Made by a program: the position numbers and the translations under genes
Notes under the pieces: generated by a model
Told to the model about the DNA's origin: nothing
Seen by the model: the letters and a program-made list of their open reading frames with translations, nothing else
Database searches by the model: none
In this document: positions 1 through 7,732 of the stretch, in pieces
How positions within the stretch are numbered: position 1 is the first letter of the stretch
Layout: each line of letters starts with the position of its first letter
Origin: UBA2365 sp964594045
Lineage (GTDB): Bacteria > Bacteroidota > Bacteroidia > Chitinophagales > Saprospiraceae
Direction of reading: 5' to 3'
DNA: 64,000 bases
Assembly: GCA_964594045.1 (NCBI GenBank)
Contig: CAZQKR010000003.1
Coordinates: 84,536-148,535, forward strand

Positions 1-1
1 G

Positions 2-325
2 GAACCCGTGATCGTACATTCCCTGTTTGAAAACATCGAATTACTCAAAAACGGCATGGATACGCTTAATCACCGGTGCATCAAGGGCATTACCGCCAAT
101 GAAGAGGTATGCAGGAACATGGTATACAACAGTATCGGTCTGGTTACGGCGTTGAATCCGGTGATCGGATATGAAGCTTCCACCAGGTTGGCAAAAGAAG
201 CCCTGGAATCCGGCCGGAGCGTATATGAACTGGTGCTGGAACACAATTTATTATCCAGGGAAAAACTCGATGAATTGCTCAATCCGGCAAATATGTTAGG
301 GCCTAAAGAAATGCCAAGGGTCTGA
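2..325 (+). CDS. aspA: Aspartate ammonia-lyase, C-terminal part (cut by window edge)
   Basis: The reading frame is open from base 2 and has lost its 5' part outside the window; 107 residues remain. Aspartate ammonia-lyase interconverts L-aspartate with fumarate and ammonia in the cytosol. The visible part is the C-terminal domain of the aspartase/fumarase superfamily. It carries the conserved run GITANEEVC, then YNSIGLVTALNPVIGY, and ends with an LLSREKLDELLNP-like tail shared by aspartases and class II fumarases. Aspartase is preferred over fumarase because of the ITANEEVC and EPVIVHSLFENI wording, but the two are close and the catalytic loop is outside the window. No in-frame defect is seen. 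The next 600 bases are repeats, so it is probably the last gene of its transcript. Confidence 0.85.
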   Translation, partial: EPVIVHSLFENIELLKNGMDTLNHRCIKGITANEEVCRNMVYNSIGLVTALNPVIGYEASTRLAKEALESGRSVYELVLEHNLLSREKLDELLNPANMLGPKEMPRV

Positions 326-340
326 TCAACCGATGTTTAA

Positions 341-430
341 ATGTTCAAATGTTCAAATGTTCAGATATTCAGATGATTTGATGTTCAAATGTTCAAATGT
401 TCAGATATTCAGATGATCTGATGTTCAAAT
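341..430. repeat. 40-bp tandem repeat, two full copies plus a partial third
   Basis: Bases 341-380 and 381-420 are the same 40-bp unit with one difference (t at 378, c at 418). A third copy begins at 421 and is broken at about 432 by the palindromic element. Each unit is built from smaller ATGTTCAAATGTTCAGAT-like steps of about 9 bases. Related units (ATGTTCAGATGTTCAG) resume at 574-612 on the far side of the palindrome. The array lies between aspA and the thioredoxin-like gene and codes for nothing that I can see. Confidence 0.9.
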
Positions 431-431
431 G

Positions 432-575
432 TTGAGTCTTCTCCGAAAAGTCTTTGCCCCCTTAATCCCCCTAAAAGGGGACTTTTAATTTGTTGATTTT
501 CAATCGTTTCCCTTTAGGGCTTGGGGCAAAAAACGATTGAAAATCAACAAATTGGACTTTTCGGAGCAGACTCAA
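432..575. repeat. Nested inverted repeat, MITE-like palindromic element
   Basis: The outer arms 432-452 and 555-575 are inverted copies of 21 bases with one mismatch. The inner arms 487-509 and 531-553 are perfect 23-base inverted copies. Between them lies a C/G-rich part (ccccctaaaagggg near 467-480, ccctttaggg near 510-519) of the kind that often recurs in Bacteroidota intergenic DNA. The element interrupts the surrounding ATGTTCA repeats on both sides, as expected for an insertion. Only about 140 bases long and without a reading frame, it cannot mobilise itself. It could be a non-autonomous mobile element or a large RNA/DNA hairpin. Confidence 0.75.
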
Positions 576-681
576 TGTTCAGATGTTCAGATGATCTGAT
601 GTTCAGATGTTTGAAAACTTTCCTCCGAAATAGATATAATATTAGAGCATCGGAAATGATCAGATTATTAAATGGATAAAA

Positions 682-712
682 TATCAGATCATTATAGTAT
701 CAGATCATTATA
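682..712. repeat. Two direct copies of a 15-base sequence
   Basis: TATCAGATCATTATA occurs at 682-696 and again at 698-712, one base apart. A weaker relative (gatcagattatta) precedes at about 658-670. This is a separate small repeat patch in the same gap as the 40-bp repeats. Function unknown. Confidence 0.7.
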
Positions 713-944
713 ACATTTGAATATTGACCTAAGGAGGATTTGTGAAAAAACACAGTTCATTTTTTGTTGATTTGAATTTATAGTCAATCTTTGCGTGCTT
801 TTTTCAGATGATCTTGAAAATTTGCAGGCTGTTTCTGAAACAAATCAGGTAAAATTGCGTTTTTAGCAAATTATCCTTGCTCAGGAATAAAAAGCACCTG
901 TGAATATTAAGGAGTATTTTTAATCACAAAAATTCAAATCAAAC

Positions 945-1394
945 ATGATGACATTAAAGAGATTATTATTTTTGGCTGTATTGGTGGTTTTCGGACTGAC
1001 AACCGGTTTTTCCCAGAAATGGTTGACAGATCTGGACCAGGGAATTGCACAGGCAAATAAGGAAAACAAGCATGTACTTTTGTTTTTTACAGGTTCTGAC
1101 TGGTGTCCTCCCTGCAAAAGAATGCATGCAGATATTTATTCTTCACAGGTTTTTGCTAAGTATGCTGATCAGGAATTGGTTTTAGTGAAAGCAGATTTTC
1201 CGAGAAGGCCTGAAAATAAACTCAGCGATAGCCAGGCCAGGAAAAACTATGCACTTGCAGAAAGATTCGGGGCAAGATCTTTTCCTACTTCCGTTATACT
1301 GGATAAAAAGGGTAAAGAACTTCAAAGGTGGGTTGGTCTTCCCAGAGAAAGTGCAGATTCATTTGTTAATATCTTGAAAGGATATACAAAATAG
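945..1394 (+). CDS. Exported thioredoxin-family protein
   Basis: A 149-residue protein with an N-terminal hydrophobic signal segment (about residues 3-23, ending near GFSQ) followed by a single thioredoxin fold. The redox motif WCPPC is at residues 53-57 (Cys54, Cys57), inside SDWCPPCKRMHADIY, and a cis-proline loop SFPTSV follows later, as in thioredoxins. This wording is typical of Bacteroidota periplasmic thioredoxin-like proteins (Thioredoxin_7 type). It probably reduces or isomerises disulfides outside the cytoplasm; the partner is unknown. Two adjacent ATG codons (945, 948) are both usable. The downstream gene is on the other strand and converges, so this is a single-gene unit. Confidence 0.85.
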   Translation: MMTLKRLLFLAVLVVFGLTTGFSQKWLTDLDQGIAQANKENKHVLLFFTGSDWCPPCKRMHADIYSSQVFAKYADQELVLVKADFPRRPENKLSDSQARKNYALAERFGARSFPTSVILDKKGKELQRWVGLPRESADSFVNILKGYTK

Positions 1395-1405
1395 TTGAAC
1401 CGCGA

Positions 1406-2122
1406 TCATATTTTTTTGTCTGGCGGGTCGAGTATCAGCTTTTGTATCAAATAAATAACGGCAAGAAAAACCAGGGCAATAACCTCCAGCCATATCAGAT
1501 AAACAGGCCATTCCCCCAGGTAATCCATCAATGTGTTTACCGGGGGTTTATGGCGGCTGTACAGGTAATTGGATAAGAGCCTGATATTGATCAGGTGAAC
1601 AAGGATAAAATAAATATTGACAGCAACAAGTGCCTGCCAGGCTGCCTTTATTGTCAGCCGGACCCTCATCACGATCCAGGCAAAAAATGCGACCCCCAGG
1701 ATCCCGCCATGGTATATCCAATATAAAAAGTATTCATAATGTGGAAATCCAAAACCCGGATCAGCCGTGATCATGGCATTCAGTGTGCCGGCTAAAGAGA
1801 TATAGATATAGATTGCAGTGAACTTACTGTTGTTAAAATAAGCTACCAGCGGAGCGATCAGTGCAAGTATCCTGCAAAGGTGCAGAGGAAGATCATCCTG
1901 CAGGTTCAATCCGCGATGAGAATGGTCCAGCATCATTCTGAGAAGTAACCCGATAAAAGGAATGACAGCGATCCACAAAAAAAGACTGGTTTTCTGCTTT
2001 TGCTCCATTTGCTTTCCCCTGTAAATCAATAATATCAGAACACCAACAAAAGCAATGAGTGCACCGAAGTGTTCCGCAGAGAAATTCTCATAGATCTGAT
2101 ATTCGTAGCGAAATGCATCCAT
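1406..2122 (-). CDS. YwaF/TIGR02206-family integral membrane protein
   Basis: A 238-residue protein with about six or seven membrane segments and no signal peptide. Recognisable family features are LPLHLCR in the middle (around residue 80), YWIYHGG (around 134), and the stretch NYLYSRHKPPVNTLMDYLG near residues 185-203, all characteristic of the YwaF/TIGR02206 membrane proteins, distantly related to eukaryotic TMEM164. The family's biochemical role is not established for bacteria, so none is assigned. Its 3' end converges on the thioredoxin-like gene with only 11 bases between, and it is transcribed divergently from the S46 peptidase. A weak promoter-like TTACTTTG lies upstream around 2150. 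Confidence 0.8.
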   Translation of the reverse strand: MDAFRYEYQIYENFSAEHFGALIAFVGVLILLIYRGKQMEQKQKTSLFLWIAVIPFIGLLLRMMLDHSHRGLNLQDDLPLHLCRILALIAPLVAYFNNSKFTAIYIYISLAGTLNAMITADPGFGFPHYEYFLYWIYHGGILGVAFFAWIVMRVRLTIKAAWQALVAVNIYFILVHLINIRLLSNYLYSRHKPPVNTLMDYLGEWPVYLIWLEVIALVFLAVIYLIQKLILDPPDKKI

Positions 2123-2313
2123 TGGTATTTTTTAAACAAATAATATTGACAAAGTAAACCATTTTTCCTATTTTACCAATATATTTACGTGTGTGGATGC
2201 TTAAACTATAATAGGAAATCGACATGAAAACTTCAAGGTTGTTTTATGCTTCCAATCATGAAGTTCTGTTTTCATGTATTTTATTTCGCTAAAAAGAAAA
2301 AATAAACTTACAT

Positions 2314-4485
2314 ATGAAGGCTTCGTTAATCAATTGGATTCACCGTACTTTTATCATATTGAGTGGGTGTATCCTGATGAATACATCATCCGGACAAGGT
2401 GGAATGTGGATGCCCAATAAGCTGGAAGGGCTGAATGAAAAAGAGATGCAGGAAATGGGTATGGAGCTTGAAGTTTCAGATATTTACCATCCTGATTCCG
2501 GGTCGCTTAAAGACGGTATTGTCAGATTCGGCAGAGGTTGCACGGGCGCGATCATTTCCGGTGAAGGTTTGCTGATCACCAACCACCACTGTGGTTACGG
2601 CAATATACAACGCCTTTCCACAGTGGAAAATAACCTGTTGAAAAATGGTTTTTGGGCTGCGACAAGAGCAGATGAACTTCCAGCTCCCGGACTGACCGTT
2701 ACCATAGTCGACCGGATAGAGGATGTGACAGAGACTATATTGTCGGGAATTGGAGTTGACATGGACCCGAGGGAAAGGCAATCGATTGTTGATCAGCGCA
2801 TCGATGCACTGAGGAAAGCTACACCGAAAACGGCCTTTCAGGAGATAGAGATCAGTCCTTTTTACCAGGGCAATCAGTATTTTCTGTTCGTGGTCACTAT
2901 ATACAGGGATATCCGGTTGGTAGGTTGTCCGCCGGAATCCATAGGGAAATTCGGATCGGATACGGACAATTGGGTATGGCCCAGACATACAGGCGACTTT
3001 GCACTGTTCAGGATTTATGCCGGTCCGGATAATTTGCCGGCAGTTTATGCTCCGGAGAATAAACCACTTACTCCTAAACATTATTTTCCGGTTTCCATCG
3101 AAGGGGTCAAAGAAAGAGATTTTACCATGGTTTTTGGCTTTCCGGGAAGGACCAAAGAATATTTGCCGGCAGTGGCCATCGAACAGACCGTCAATGTGGT
3201 GAATCCGGCCAGAATTGAGCTCAGGACAGATGCACTTTCCATCATGAATAAATACATGCGGAATGATGAAAAGATCAGATTGCAGTACGCTTCCAAAAGC
3301 GCAGGAATTGCCAATGCCTGGAAAAAATGGATAGGAGAAAATCAGGGCTTGAAAGCCGTGAAAGCAGTTGAAAAAAAGAAGGCTTTTGAGTCAGAATTTC
3401 TTAAGAAAGTGCGATCAAACCCGGAGTGGAATGACAAATATGGTTCTGTTCTGTCTGATTTTGAGCGGCTGTACAAGGAACTTGAACCATTGGCATTTGC
3501 TGAAGCCTATTCCTATGAGACCACCATACAAAACATTGAACTGGTTCGTTTGATCGGGTTCTTTAACGAGCTGGTCAAAGCATACAAGCAAAACGGACAG
3601 GAAGGATTTTTGTCCTACCGGGAAAAGCTGGCACCATTTTTAAATGGCTTTTACAAGGACTATCATCCTGAGATCGACAAAGAAATATTTGCCGCCCTTT
3701 TTGATAAGTATATGGATAACATGGAAAAAAAATACATTCCTTTTTCATTTGAACCATATGAAAGCGGTACCGTACTGGCGGATGTCATTTACAACAACAC
3801 CATGTTTACAAAACCGGGTGAAGTGGAAAAATTGTTGCAGCAGGATGATATTCAGTTTATTGTAGATGCCATTGAAAGTGATCTCGCTTTTTATACCGCA
3901 GTACAGTGGAGGGAAATATATGATCAGACCACGCCGGAGTTCAACAGGATAACGGAGCAGATCAACCACCTTCAGATGAAATACATGAAAGCCCTGATGG
4001 AAGTTTTTCCGGATTTCAGATTTTTCCCGGATGCCAACAGCACGCTCAGGTTAACATACGGTTATGTCAACGGCTATAAACCCAAAGATGCCATATATTA
4101 TCTGCCGAATTCTTATTTCACCGGTGTCATGGAAAAATATATTCCAGGAGATTATGAGTTTGACCTTCCGGTTGAACTGATCAGTTTATACAACAAAAAG
4201 GATTATGGTGTGTATGCAGATGAAACGGGTGATGTGCCTGTTTGTTTTATCGGCACCAACCACACCACCGGTGGAAATTCAGGCAGTCCTGTCCTCAACA
4301 GGTACGGACACATTATCGGACTGAATTTTGACAGGGTGTGGGAAGGCACGATGAGCGATATCTATTACGACCCTGCAATTTGTCGCAACATCATGCTGGA
4401 TACACGCTACATTTTATTCATTATTGAAAAATTTGCCAATGCAGGCCACTTGATCAGTGAAATGGATGTGGTCCTGCCAAAATAG
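2314..4485 (+). CDS. S46-family dipeptidyl peptidase, DPP11-like
   Basis: A 723-residue exported serine peptidase. It has an N-terminal signal (about residues 8-28), the catalytic-His region GCTGAIISGEGLLITNHHCG with His91/His92, and the catalytic serine in GGNSGSP at Ser656. S46 peptidases release dipeptides from the N-terminus of oligopeptides in the periplasm. In this family the residue 18 positions after the serine sets the S1 pocket: Gly in DPP7 (hydrophobic P1) and Arg in DPP11 (Asp/Glu P1). Here it is Arg674 in GLNFDRVWEG, so acidic specificity is predicted by analogy. Length matches the family (about 700-725). Downstream genes converge. No operon partner. Confidence 0.92.
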   Translation: MKASLINWIHRTFIILSGCILMNTSSGQGGMWMPNKLEGLNEKEMQEMGMELEVSDIYHPDSGSLKDGIVRFGRGCTGAIISGEGLLITNHHCGYGNIQRLSTVENNLLKNGFWAATRADELPAPGLTVTIVDRIEDVTETILSGIGVDMDPRERQSIVDQRIDALRKATPKTAFQEIEISPFYQGNQYFLFVVTIYRDIRLVGCPPESIGKFGSDTDNWVWPRHTGDFALFRIYAGPDNLPAVYAPENKPLTPKHYFPVSIEGVKERDFTMVFGFPGRTKEYLPAVAIEQTVNVVNPARIELRTDALSIMNKYMRNDEKIRLQYASKSAGIANAWKKWIGENQGLKAVKAVEKKKAFESEFLKKVRSNPEWNDKYGSVLSDFERLYKELEPLAFAEAYSYETTIQNIELVRLIGFFNELVKAYKQNGQEGFLSYREKLAPFLNGFYKDYHPEIDKEIFAALFDKYMDNMEKKYIPFSFEPYESGTVLADVIYNNTMFTKPGEVEKLLQQDDIQFIVDAIESDLAFYTAVQWREIYDQTTPEFNRITEQINHLQMKYMKALMEVFPDFRFFPDANSTLRLTYGYVNGYKPKDAIYYLPNSYFTGVMEKYIPGDYEFDLPVELISLYNKKDYGVYADETGDVPVCFIGTNHTTGGNSGSPVLNRYGHIIGLNFDRVWEGTMSDIYYDPAICRNIMLDTRYILFIIEKFANAGHLISEMDVVLPK

Positions 4486-4518
4486 ACGGTGCTATGTCCG
4501 AAAAAGCATTTTTTTGAC

Positions 4519-4538
4519 CAGGCAGTTGTTACTGCCTG
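4519..4538. other. Short hairpin between convergent genes
   Basis: CAGGCAGT (4519-4526), loop TGTT, ACTGCCTG (4531-4538) make an 8-bp perfect stem. No T-run follows on either strand at the right place, so it is not a classic terminator, though it sits between two convergent genes and may end transcripts weakly. Confidence 0.45.
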
Positions 4539-4561
4539 TCATGATCAGTGATACTCGGGGC

Positions 4562-4996
4562 CTAGAACCACCCGGTTCCAAAGCCTCTGAAAGGCCATGG
4601 AATTCCTAGTATTGCGATCAGTAAGGCTATCAGATAATAAATAAATATGGCTTTTTGCCCTCTCACATAGTCCATTTTGGTTGACTTAATGTAACCGATG
4701 TGGATCAGGATCAGTGCGATCAGCATCATCAGCCAGTGTTCTATGGTGAAAAAGCGTATGGTAGGATTTTTCATAAATCCTTCACTGAAGCTAACCATTG
4801 AGCTGGTAAAGAACAGCACAATACCCAAAACAAACTGAAGTGTAAAGACCACCAAAGTATATAAAGGCAGATTTAGTTTGTTTTTGCCGGGAATATGAGG
4901 TTTTGATTTCAGCTGGTAAGCCCTGAAAATCGTGAAGATCATTAGCAAAAGCAGTACCCACCTAAGACCGGAGTGGGAGTGTAACAATATTTCCAT
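4562..4996 (-). CDS. Small cytochrome b-like membrane protein of unknown role
   Basis: A 144-residue protein with four predicted membrane helices (about residues 10-25, 48-66, 86-104, 116-134). It begins MEILLHSHSGLRW; the early HSHSGLRW and later EHWLMM and ILIHIGY place histidines near helix ends, the reason relatives in Bacteroidota are often labelled cytochrome B-like. Haem binding is not demonstrated. No signal peptide separate from the first helix. It is monocistronic, convergent with the S46 peptidase and divergent from the PadR gene. Function uncertain. Confidence 0.7.
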   Translation of the reverse strand: MEILLHSHSGLRWVLLLLMIFTIFRAYQLKSKPHIPGKNKLNLPLYTLVVFTLQFVLGIVLFFTSSMVSFSEGFMKNPTIRFFTIEHWLMMLIALILIHIGYIKSTKMDYVRGQKAIFIYYLIALLIAILGIPWPFRGFGTGWF

Positions 4997-5181
4997 AATC
5001 TGAATTTTTGGAGTATAACAAATTCGGCAGCTAAAGGTTCACATCAACTATGCATTCGCAAACCACCTGAGGTGTTTTTAACATTGATGAAAAAACGAAC
5101 CGATTTTATGATTTTAAGAATACTTTGTCGACATTTTGTACCTGTTTATCTATATTACTAAAAAAAACATAGTATAAGGTA

Positions 5182-5211
5182 TTGCATAGTATTATAATTG
5201 TTATATATTTG
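5182..5211 (+). promoter_or_regulatory. Bacteroidota-type promoter with direct repeats, upstream of padR-like gene
   Basis: TTG at 5182-5184 and TATATTTG at 5204-5211 are separated by 19 bases, matching the Bacteroidota pattern TTTG-N19-TAnnTTTG except for the first T. CATAGTAT occurs twice, at 5168-5175 and 5185-5192, exactly 17 bases apart and overlapping the spacer, a plausible site for autoregulation by the downstream PadR protein. The start codon is 42 bases after the -7 element. Confidence 0.65.
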
Positions 5212-5252
5212 CAGTATGATTTCAATTAAAAATATTTTGAAAACAGAAAGCT

Positions 5253-5591
5253 ATGAATATTGACAACACAAAAGCACAAATGAGAAAAGGAGTTTTGGAA
5301 CTCATTACCCTTTCCATTATTGAAAAAGGAGAAGCATATCCTTCAGACATTATACAGGAGCTGAAAAATGCAGAACTGATCGTGGTGGAAGGAACCATGT
5401 ATCCATTGTTGAACAGGTTGAAAAACGCCGGTTTATTGAGTTATTACTGGCAGGAATCCACCTCCGGGCCACCGAGAAAGTACTTCAAGATCACTCCGGA
5501 AGGCAGTGTTTTTCTTGAGGAATTGAAAAAAACATGGGAAAAGCTGGATAATGCCATTAAATCCACCAGTAAGGGGGAGGATGCTATTTAA
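5253..5591 (+). CDS. PadR-family transcriptional regulator
   Basis: A 112-residue winged-helix regulator. Residues about 10-90 give the PadR core: ELITLSIIEKGEAYPSDII, GTMYPLLNRLKNAGLL, the wing SGPPRKYFKIT, and PEGSVFLEEL. The length fits the short PadR class (subfamily 2), in which a C-terminal helix dimerises. It precedes a PspC-domain gene by 65 bases on the same strand, an arrangement common in Bacteroidota, so it probably controls its own operon in response to membrane or envelope stress. The effector is unknown. The direct repeats in its promoter may be its operator. Confidence 0.88.
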   Translation: MNIDNTKAQMRKGVLELITLSIIEKGEAYPSDIIQELKNAELIVVEGTMYPLLNRLKNAGLLSYYWQESTSGPPRKYFKITPEGSVFLEELKKTWEKLDNAIKSTSKGEDAI

Positions 5592-5656
5592 AAAATTCGT
5601 AAAATTTGCAGAAAATCTGAAAACATAACAAAAATCATAAAAATTAAAATTTAAAA

Positions 5657-6358
5657 ATGAAACGATTACTTCAAGTAAATTTATGCAATAATCAATTTGC
5701 CATTGATCAGGATGCTTATGAAAGACTGGAAAGTTATTTTGCATCACTGGAAAAACATTTTGAACACAATGAAAATGCCGAGGAGATCATTTATGATATC
5801 GAGTGCCGCCTAGCAGAGCTTTTCAATGAAAACCTGACCAAAGGGTCTGTGTTGACCATCAGGGATATTGAGCAGGCAATCAATGTAATGGGAAGACCTG
5901 AGGATTTCGGTGACCTGGATGCTGAAGCAGAAACCCCAAAAGAGACGCCCAAATTCAGTTCAGCACAGCAGGGCAGGACGGAAGAGAAAAAAACAGGTTT
6001 CAGACCAGGTAAAAAGTTGTACAGGGATCCGGAAAATAAAGTGGTTGGAGGTGTTTGTTCAGGTCTTTCCGCGTATTTTGGCATACCGGACCCGATTTGG
6101 ATCAGACTTTTGATGGTATTCCTGGTATTTTTTGGCGGGATGTCGGTGATTGTATACCTGGTTTTAATGATCGTCATTCCAAAAGCCGAAACCCAGGCGG
6201 ACAGAAAAGCCATGTATGGGGAACCGATAGATATCAATGACATTGCCGAATCTGTGGAAAAAGAGATCGAATCCCTTTCTGACCAGATCCAGAATTGGGC
6301 AGACAGTTTCAGGGAAAAAAGGGAGCAGAAAAAGTACAGAAAATACAGGAAATTTTAG
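5657..6358 (+). CDS. PspC-domain membrane protein
   Basis: A 233-residue protein. The N-terminal 95 residues form a cytosolic part rich in acidic and helical sequence (FEHNENAEEIIYDIE, RLAELF, ITRDIEQAI-like motif), typical of Bacteroidota PspC proteins. Residues about 115-180 are the PspC domain: LYRDPENKVVGGVCSGLSAYFG followed by two hydrophobic segments (LLMVFLVFFGGMSVIVYLVLMIVIP). The C-terminus is charged and coiled (EKEIESLSDQIQNWADSF). PspC proteins sense or buffer membrane stress. It is co-directional with and close to the PadR regulator and very likely co-transcribed. Confidence 0.88.
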   Translation: MKRLLQVNLCNNQFAIDQDAYERLESYFASLEKHFEHNENAEEIIYDIECRLAELFNENLTKGSVLTIRDIEQAINVMGRPEDFGDLDAEAETPKETPKFSSAQQGRTEEKKTGFRPGKKLYRDPENKVVGGVCSGLSAYFGIPDPIWIRLLMVFLVFFGGMSVIVYLVLMIVIPKAETQADRKAMYGEPIDINDIAESVEKEIESLSDQIQNWADSFREKREQKKYRKYRKF

Positions 6359-6521
6359 AATGTACTTCCATACGTTCAATCCTGAATGCAAATCTTTGAT
6401 TCCCACATTAACAGCTATCTTGATCCCTATGGATACACATTCCTGATACAGGGTCATGATGGCCAAAGAGGTAAAAATTTGTCTTTGCATACAGACTTCA
6501 TATACATTTTCATATATATTG

Positions 6522-6561
6522 CGCCTGGTTTTGGAAATAACTTCTGAAACCAGGCGTTTTT
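6522..6561 (+). terminator. Rho-independent terminator
   Basis: A perfect 10-bp stem CGCCTGGTTT (6522-6531) and AAACCAGGCG (6547-6556), followed by TTTTT at 6557-6561. It lies 160 bases after the PspC gene and before the lipoprotein gene. Confidence 0.8.
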
Positions 6562-6589
6562 ACATTTTAGTCACAAAAAAATATTGGGT

Positions 6590-7018
6590 ATGATTAGGAT
6601 TCAGCAAGCAATTAAATTTTTATTAATCCTTTTTATCGGAAGTTTTTTCATGATCAGTTGCTCCAAAACCAGCAAGGATGAGCAGGCCAATGAATTGCTG
6701 GCAGGTACATGGAAGGCTACTTCAATCAAGGATAAAGCCAATTTTGAATACCTGGCAGGCACGATCGAACAAAACAAAATGTATTTCAGAAAAGATTCCG
6801 GTAATATCGGTTATATGGATTGGGAGATCAAAACCACTTATGAAGGCAATAATTTACTGAATTTATCATTCGAAGGCGATTACACTGTAAGGGATGACGG
6901 AACGAGATTGCTTTTTGGTGAAGATTATGAATTTCTGCTGGACGTCGAAAAAAATGAGCTGAACATCACTTTGCTTGAAAATACCGGCAACATCACTTTC
7001 ATAGCAGAAAGGCAATAA
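6590..7018 (+). CDS. Putative lipoprotein, lipocalin-like fold
   Basis: A 142-residue protein starting at ATG 6590 (a TTG two codons earlier is less likely). A hydrophobic signal (KFLLILFIGSFFMIS) ends at a lipobox-like ISC with Cys near residue 24, so it is probably a lipoprotein. After it comes LLAGTWKATSIKDKANFEY and a run of alternating beta-strand sequence, which is the usual wording of small Bacteroidota lipocalin-like or DUF5004-type lipoproteins. Ligand and role unknown. It follows the terminator of the PadR/PspC operon and converges with pcm. Confidence 0.7.
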   Translation: MIRIQQAIKFLLILFIGSFFMISCSKTSKDEQANELLAGTWKATSIKDKANFEYLAGTIEQNKMYFRKDSGNIGYMDWEIKTTYEGNNLLNLSFEGDYTVRDDGTRLLFGEDYEFLLDVEKNELNITLLENTGNITFIAERQ

Positions 7019-7027
7019 AACAAAAAA

Positions 7028-7054
7028 ACAAGTGGGGATCTATTCCCCATTTGT
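7028..7054 (-). terminator. Terminator overlapping the pcm stop codon
   Basis: ACAAGTGGGGA (7028-7038) pairs with TCCCCATTTGT (7044-7054), 11 bp with one G-U pair. The A-run 7022-7028 reads as a T-run on the minus strand, so this terminates pcm; the pcm stop codon at 7040-7042 lies in the loop. It may also catch transcripts of the convergent lipoprotein gene. Confidence 0.7.
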
Positions 7055-7696
7055 GCCTTTGAGCAAGGGAACGAACCTGTAATAACCGTGTTTTTCCTTT
7101 TTCAACTGGTTTTCGCCGGTTTTGATGATCCGTATCATTTCCTGCGTATCGCCTGCACCGTAAGGCACGACCATGATTCCCCCGGTTTTAAGTTGTTTGA
7201 TCAGTTCATCCGGAATTTCCGGCGCCCCTGCCGTGATCAGGATCTTGTCAAAAGGTGCAAACCTGGGGGCACCTTTGTAGCCGTCACCAAACAGAGTACG
7301 GATATTGTTGAAGCCGATTTGCGGTAAAAACTCGCTGGTCTTTTTAAAAAGTGTTTCCTGTCTTTCAATACTGTAAACCTTTGCACCCAACATCGACAAA
7401 ACACAAGCCTGGTAACCTGACCCGGTACCTATTTCCAGGACTTTATCCCCCTTTTTTACCTGCAGAAGCCAGGTTTGTACGGCAACGGTGTATGGTTGGG
7501 AAATGGTCTGATGGGCATCAATGGGGAAGGCCACGTCCTTGTAGGCCCAGTCATCAAATGCCTGGTCCAGGAAAAAATGTCTCGGAATAGTTCCGATAGC
7601 TTCCAGGATGGCTTCATCCAGGATACCTTTGGACCTCAGTTCTTCAACAAGTTTTTTACGGAGTCCCTTATGTCTGTAATTATCGTTATATTGCAT
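7040..7696 (-). CDS. pcm: Protein-L-isoaspartate O-methyltransferase
   Basis: A 218-residue SAM-dependent enzyme that methylates L-isoaspartyl residues in aged proteins so they can be repaired. Visible family features: IPRHFFLDQAFDDWAYKD, ISQPYTVA (the SQPxxVA signature), the SAM motif VLEIGTGSGYQACVLS around residues 85-100, and ILITAGAPEIPDEL. Length is normal for the family. It is divergent from the phosphohexomutase gene with only 36 bases between start codons. A TACTTTTG box on the minus strand (7711-7704) ends only seven bases before the ATG, which suggests a very short or absent 5' leader. Confidence 0.95.
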   Translation of the reverse strand: MQYNDNYRHKGLRKKLVEELRSKGILDEAILEAIGTIPRHFFLDQAFDDWAYKDVAFPIDAHQTISQPYTVAVQTWLLQVKKGDKVLEIGTGSGYQACVLSMLGAKVYSIERQETLFKKTSEFLPQIGFNNIRTLFGDGYKGAPRFAPFDKILITAGAPEIPDELIKQLKTGGIMVVPYGAGDTQEMIRIIKTGENQLKKEKHGYYRFVPLLKGTNGE

Positions 7697-7703
7697 GCCG
7701 GCA

Positions 7704-7711
7704 CAAAAGTA
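7704..7711 (-). promoter_or_regulatory. -7 promoter element for pcm
   Basis: On the minus strand TACTTTTG (7711-7704) matches the Bacteroidota -7 consensus TAnnTTTG. No good TTTG was found about 19 bases upstream. The pcm ATG begins at 7696, so transcription would start at or next to the start codon. Confidence 0.45.
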
Positions 7712-7732
7712 TCAAATAAAAAAAATATAAAA

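Noticed and set aside
341..720. CRISPR array
   Set aside because: Repeats are directly adjacent with no unique spacers, and no cas genes are in the window.
7475..7732. Upstream extension of the phosphohexomutase frame
   Set aside because: It would run antisense through pcm; ATG 7733 gives the family-typical start.
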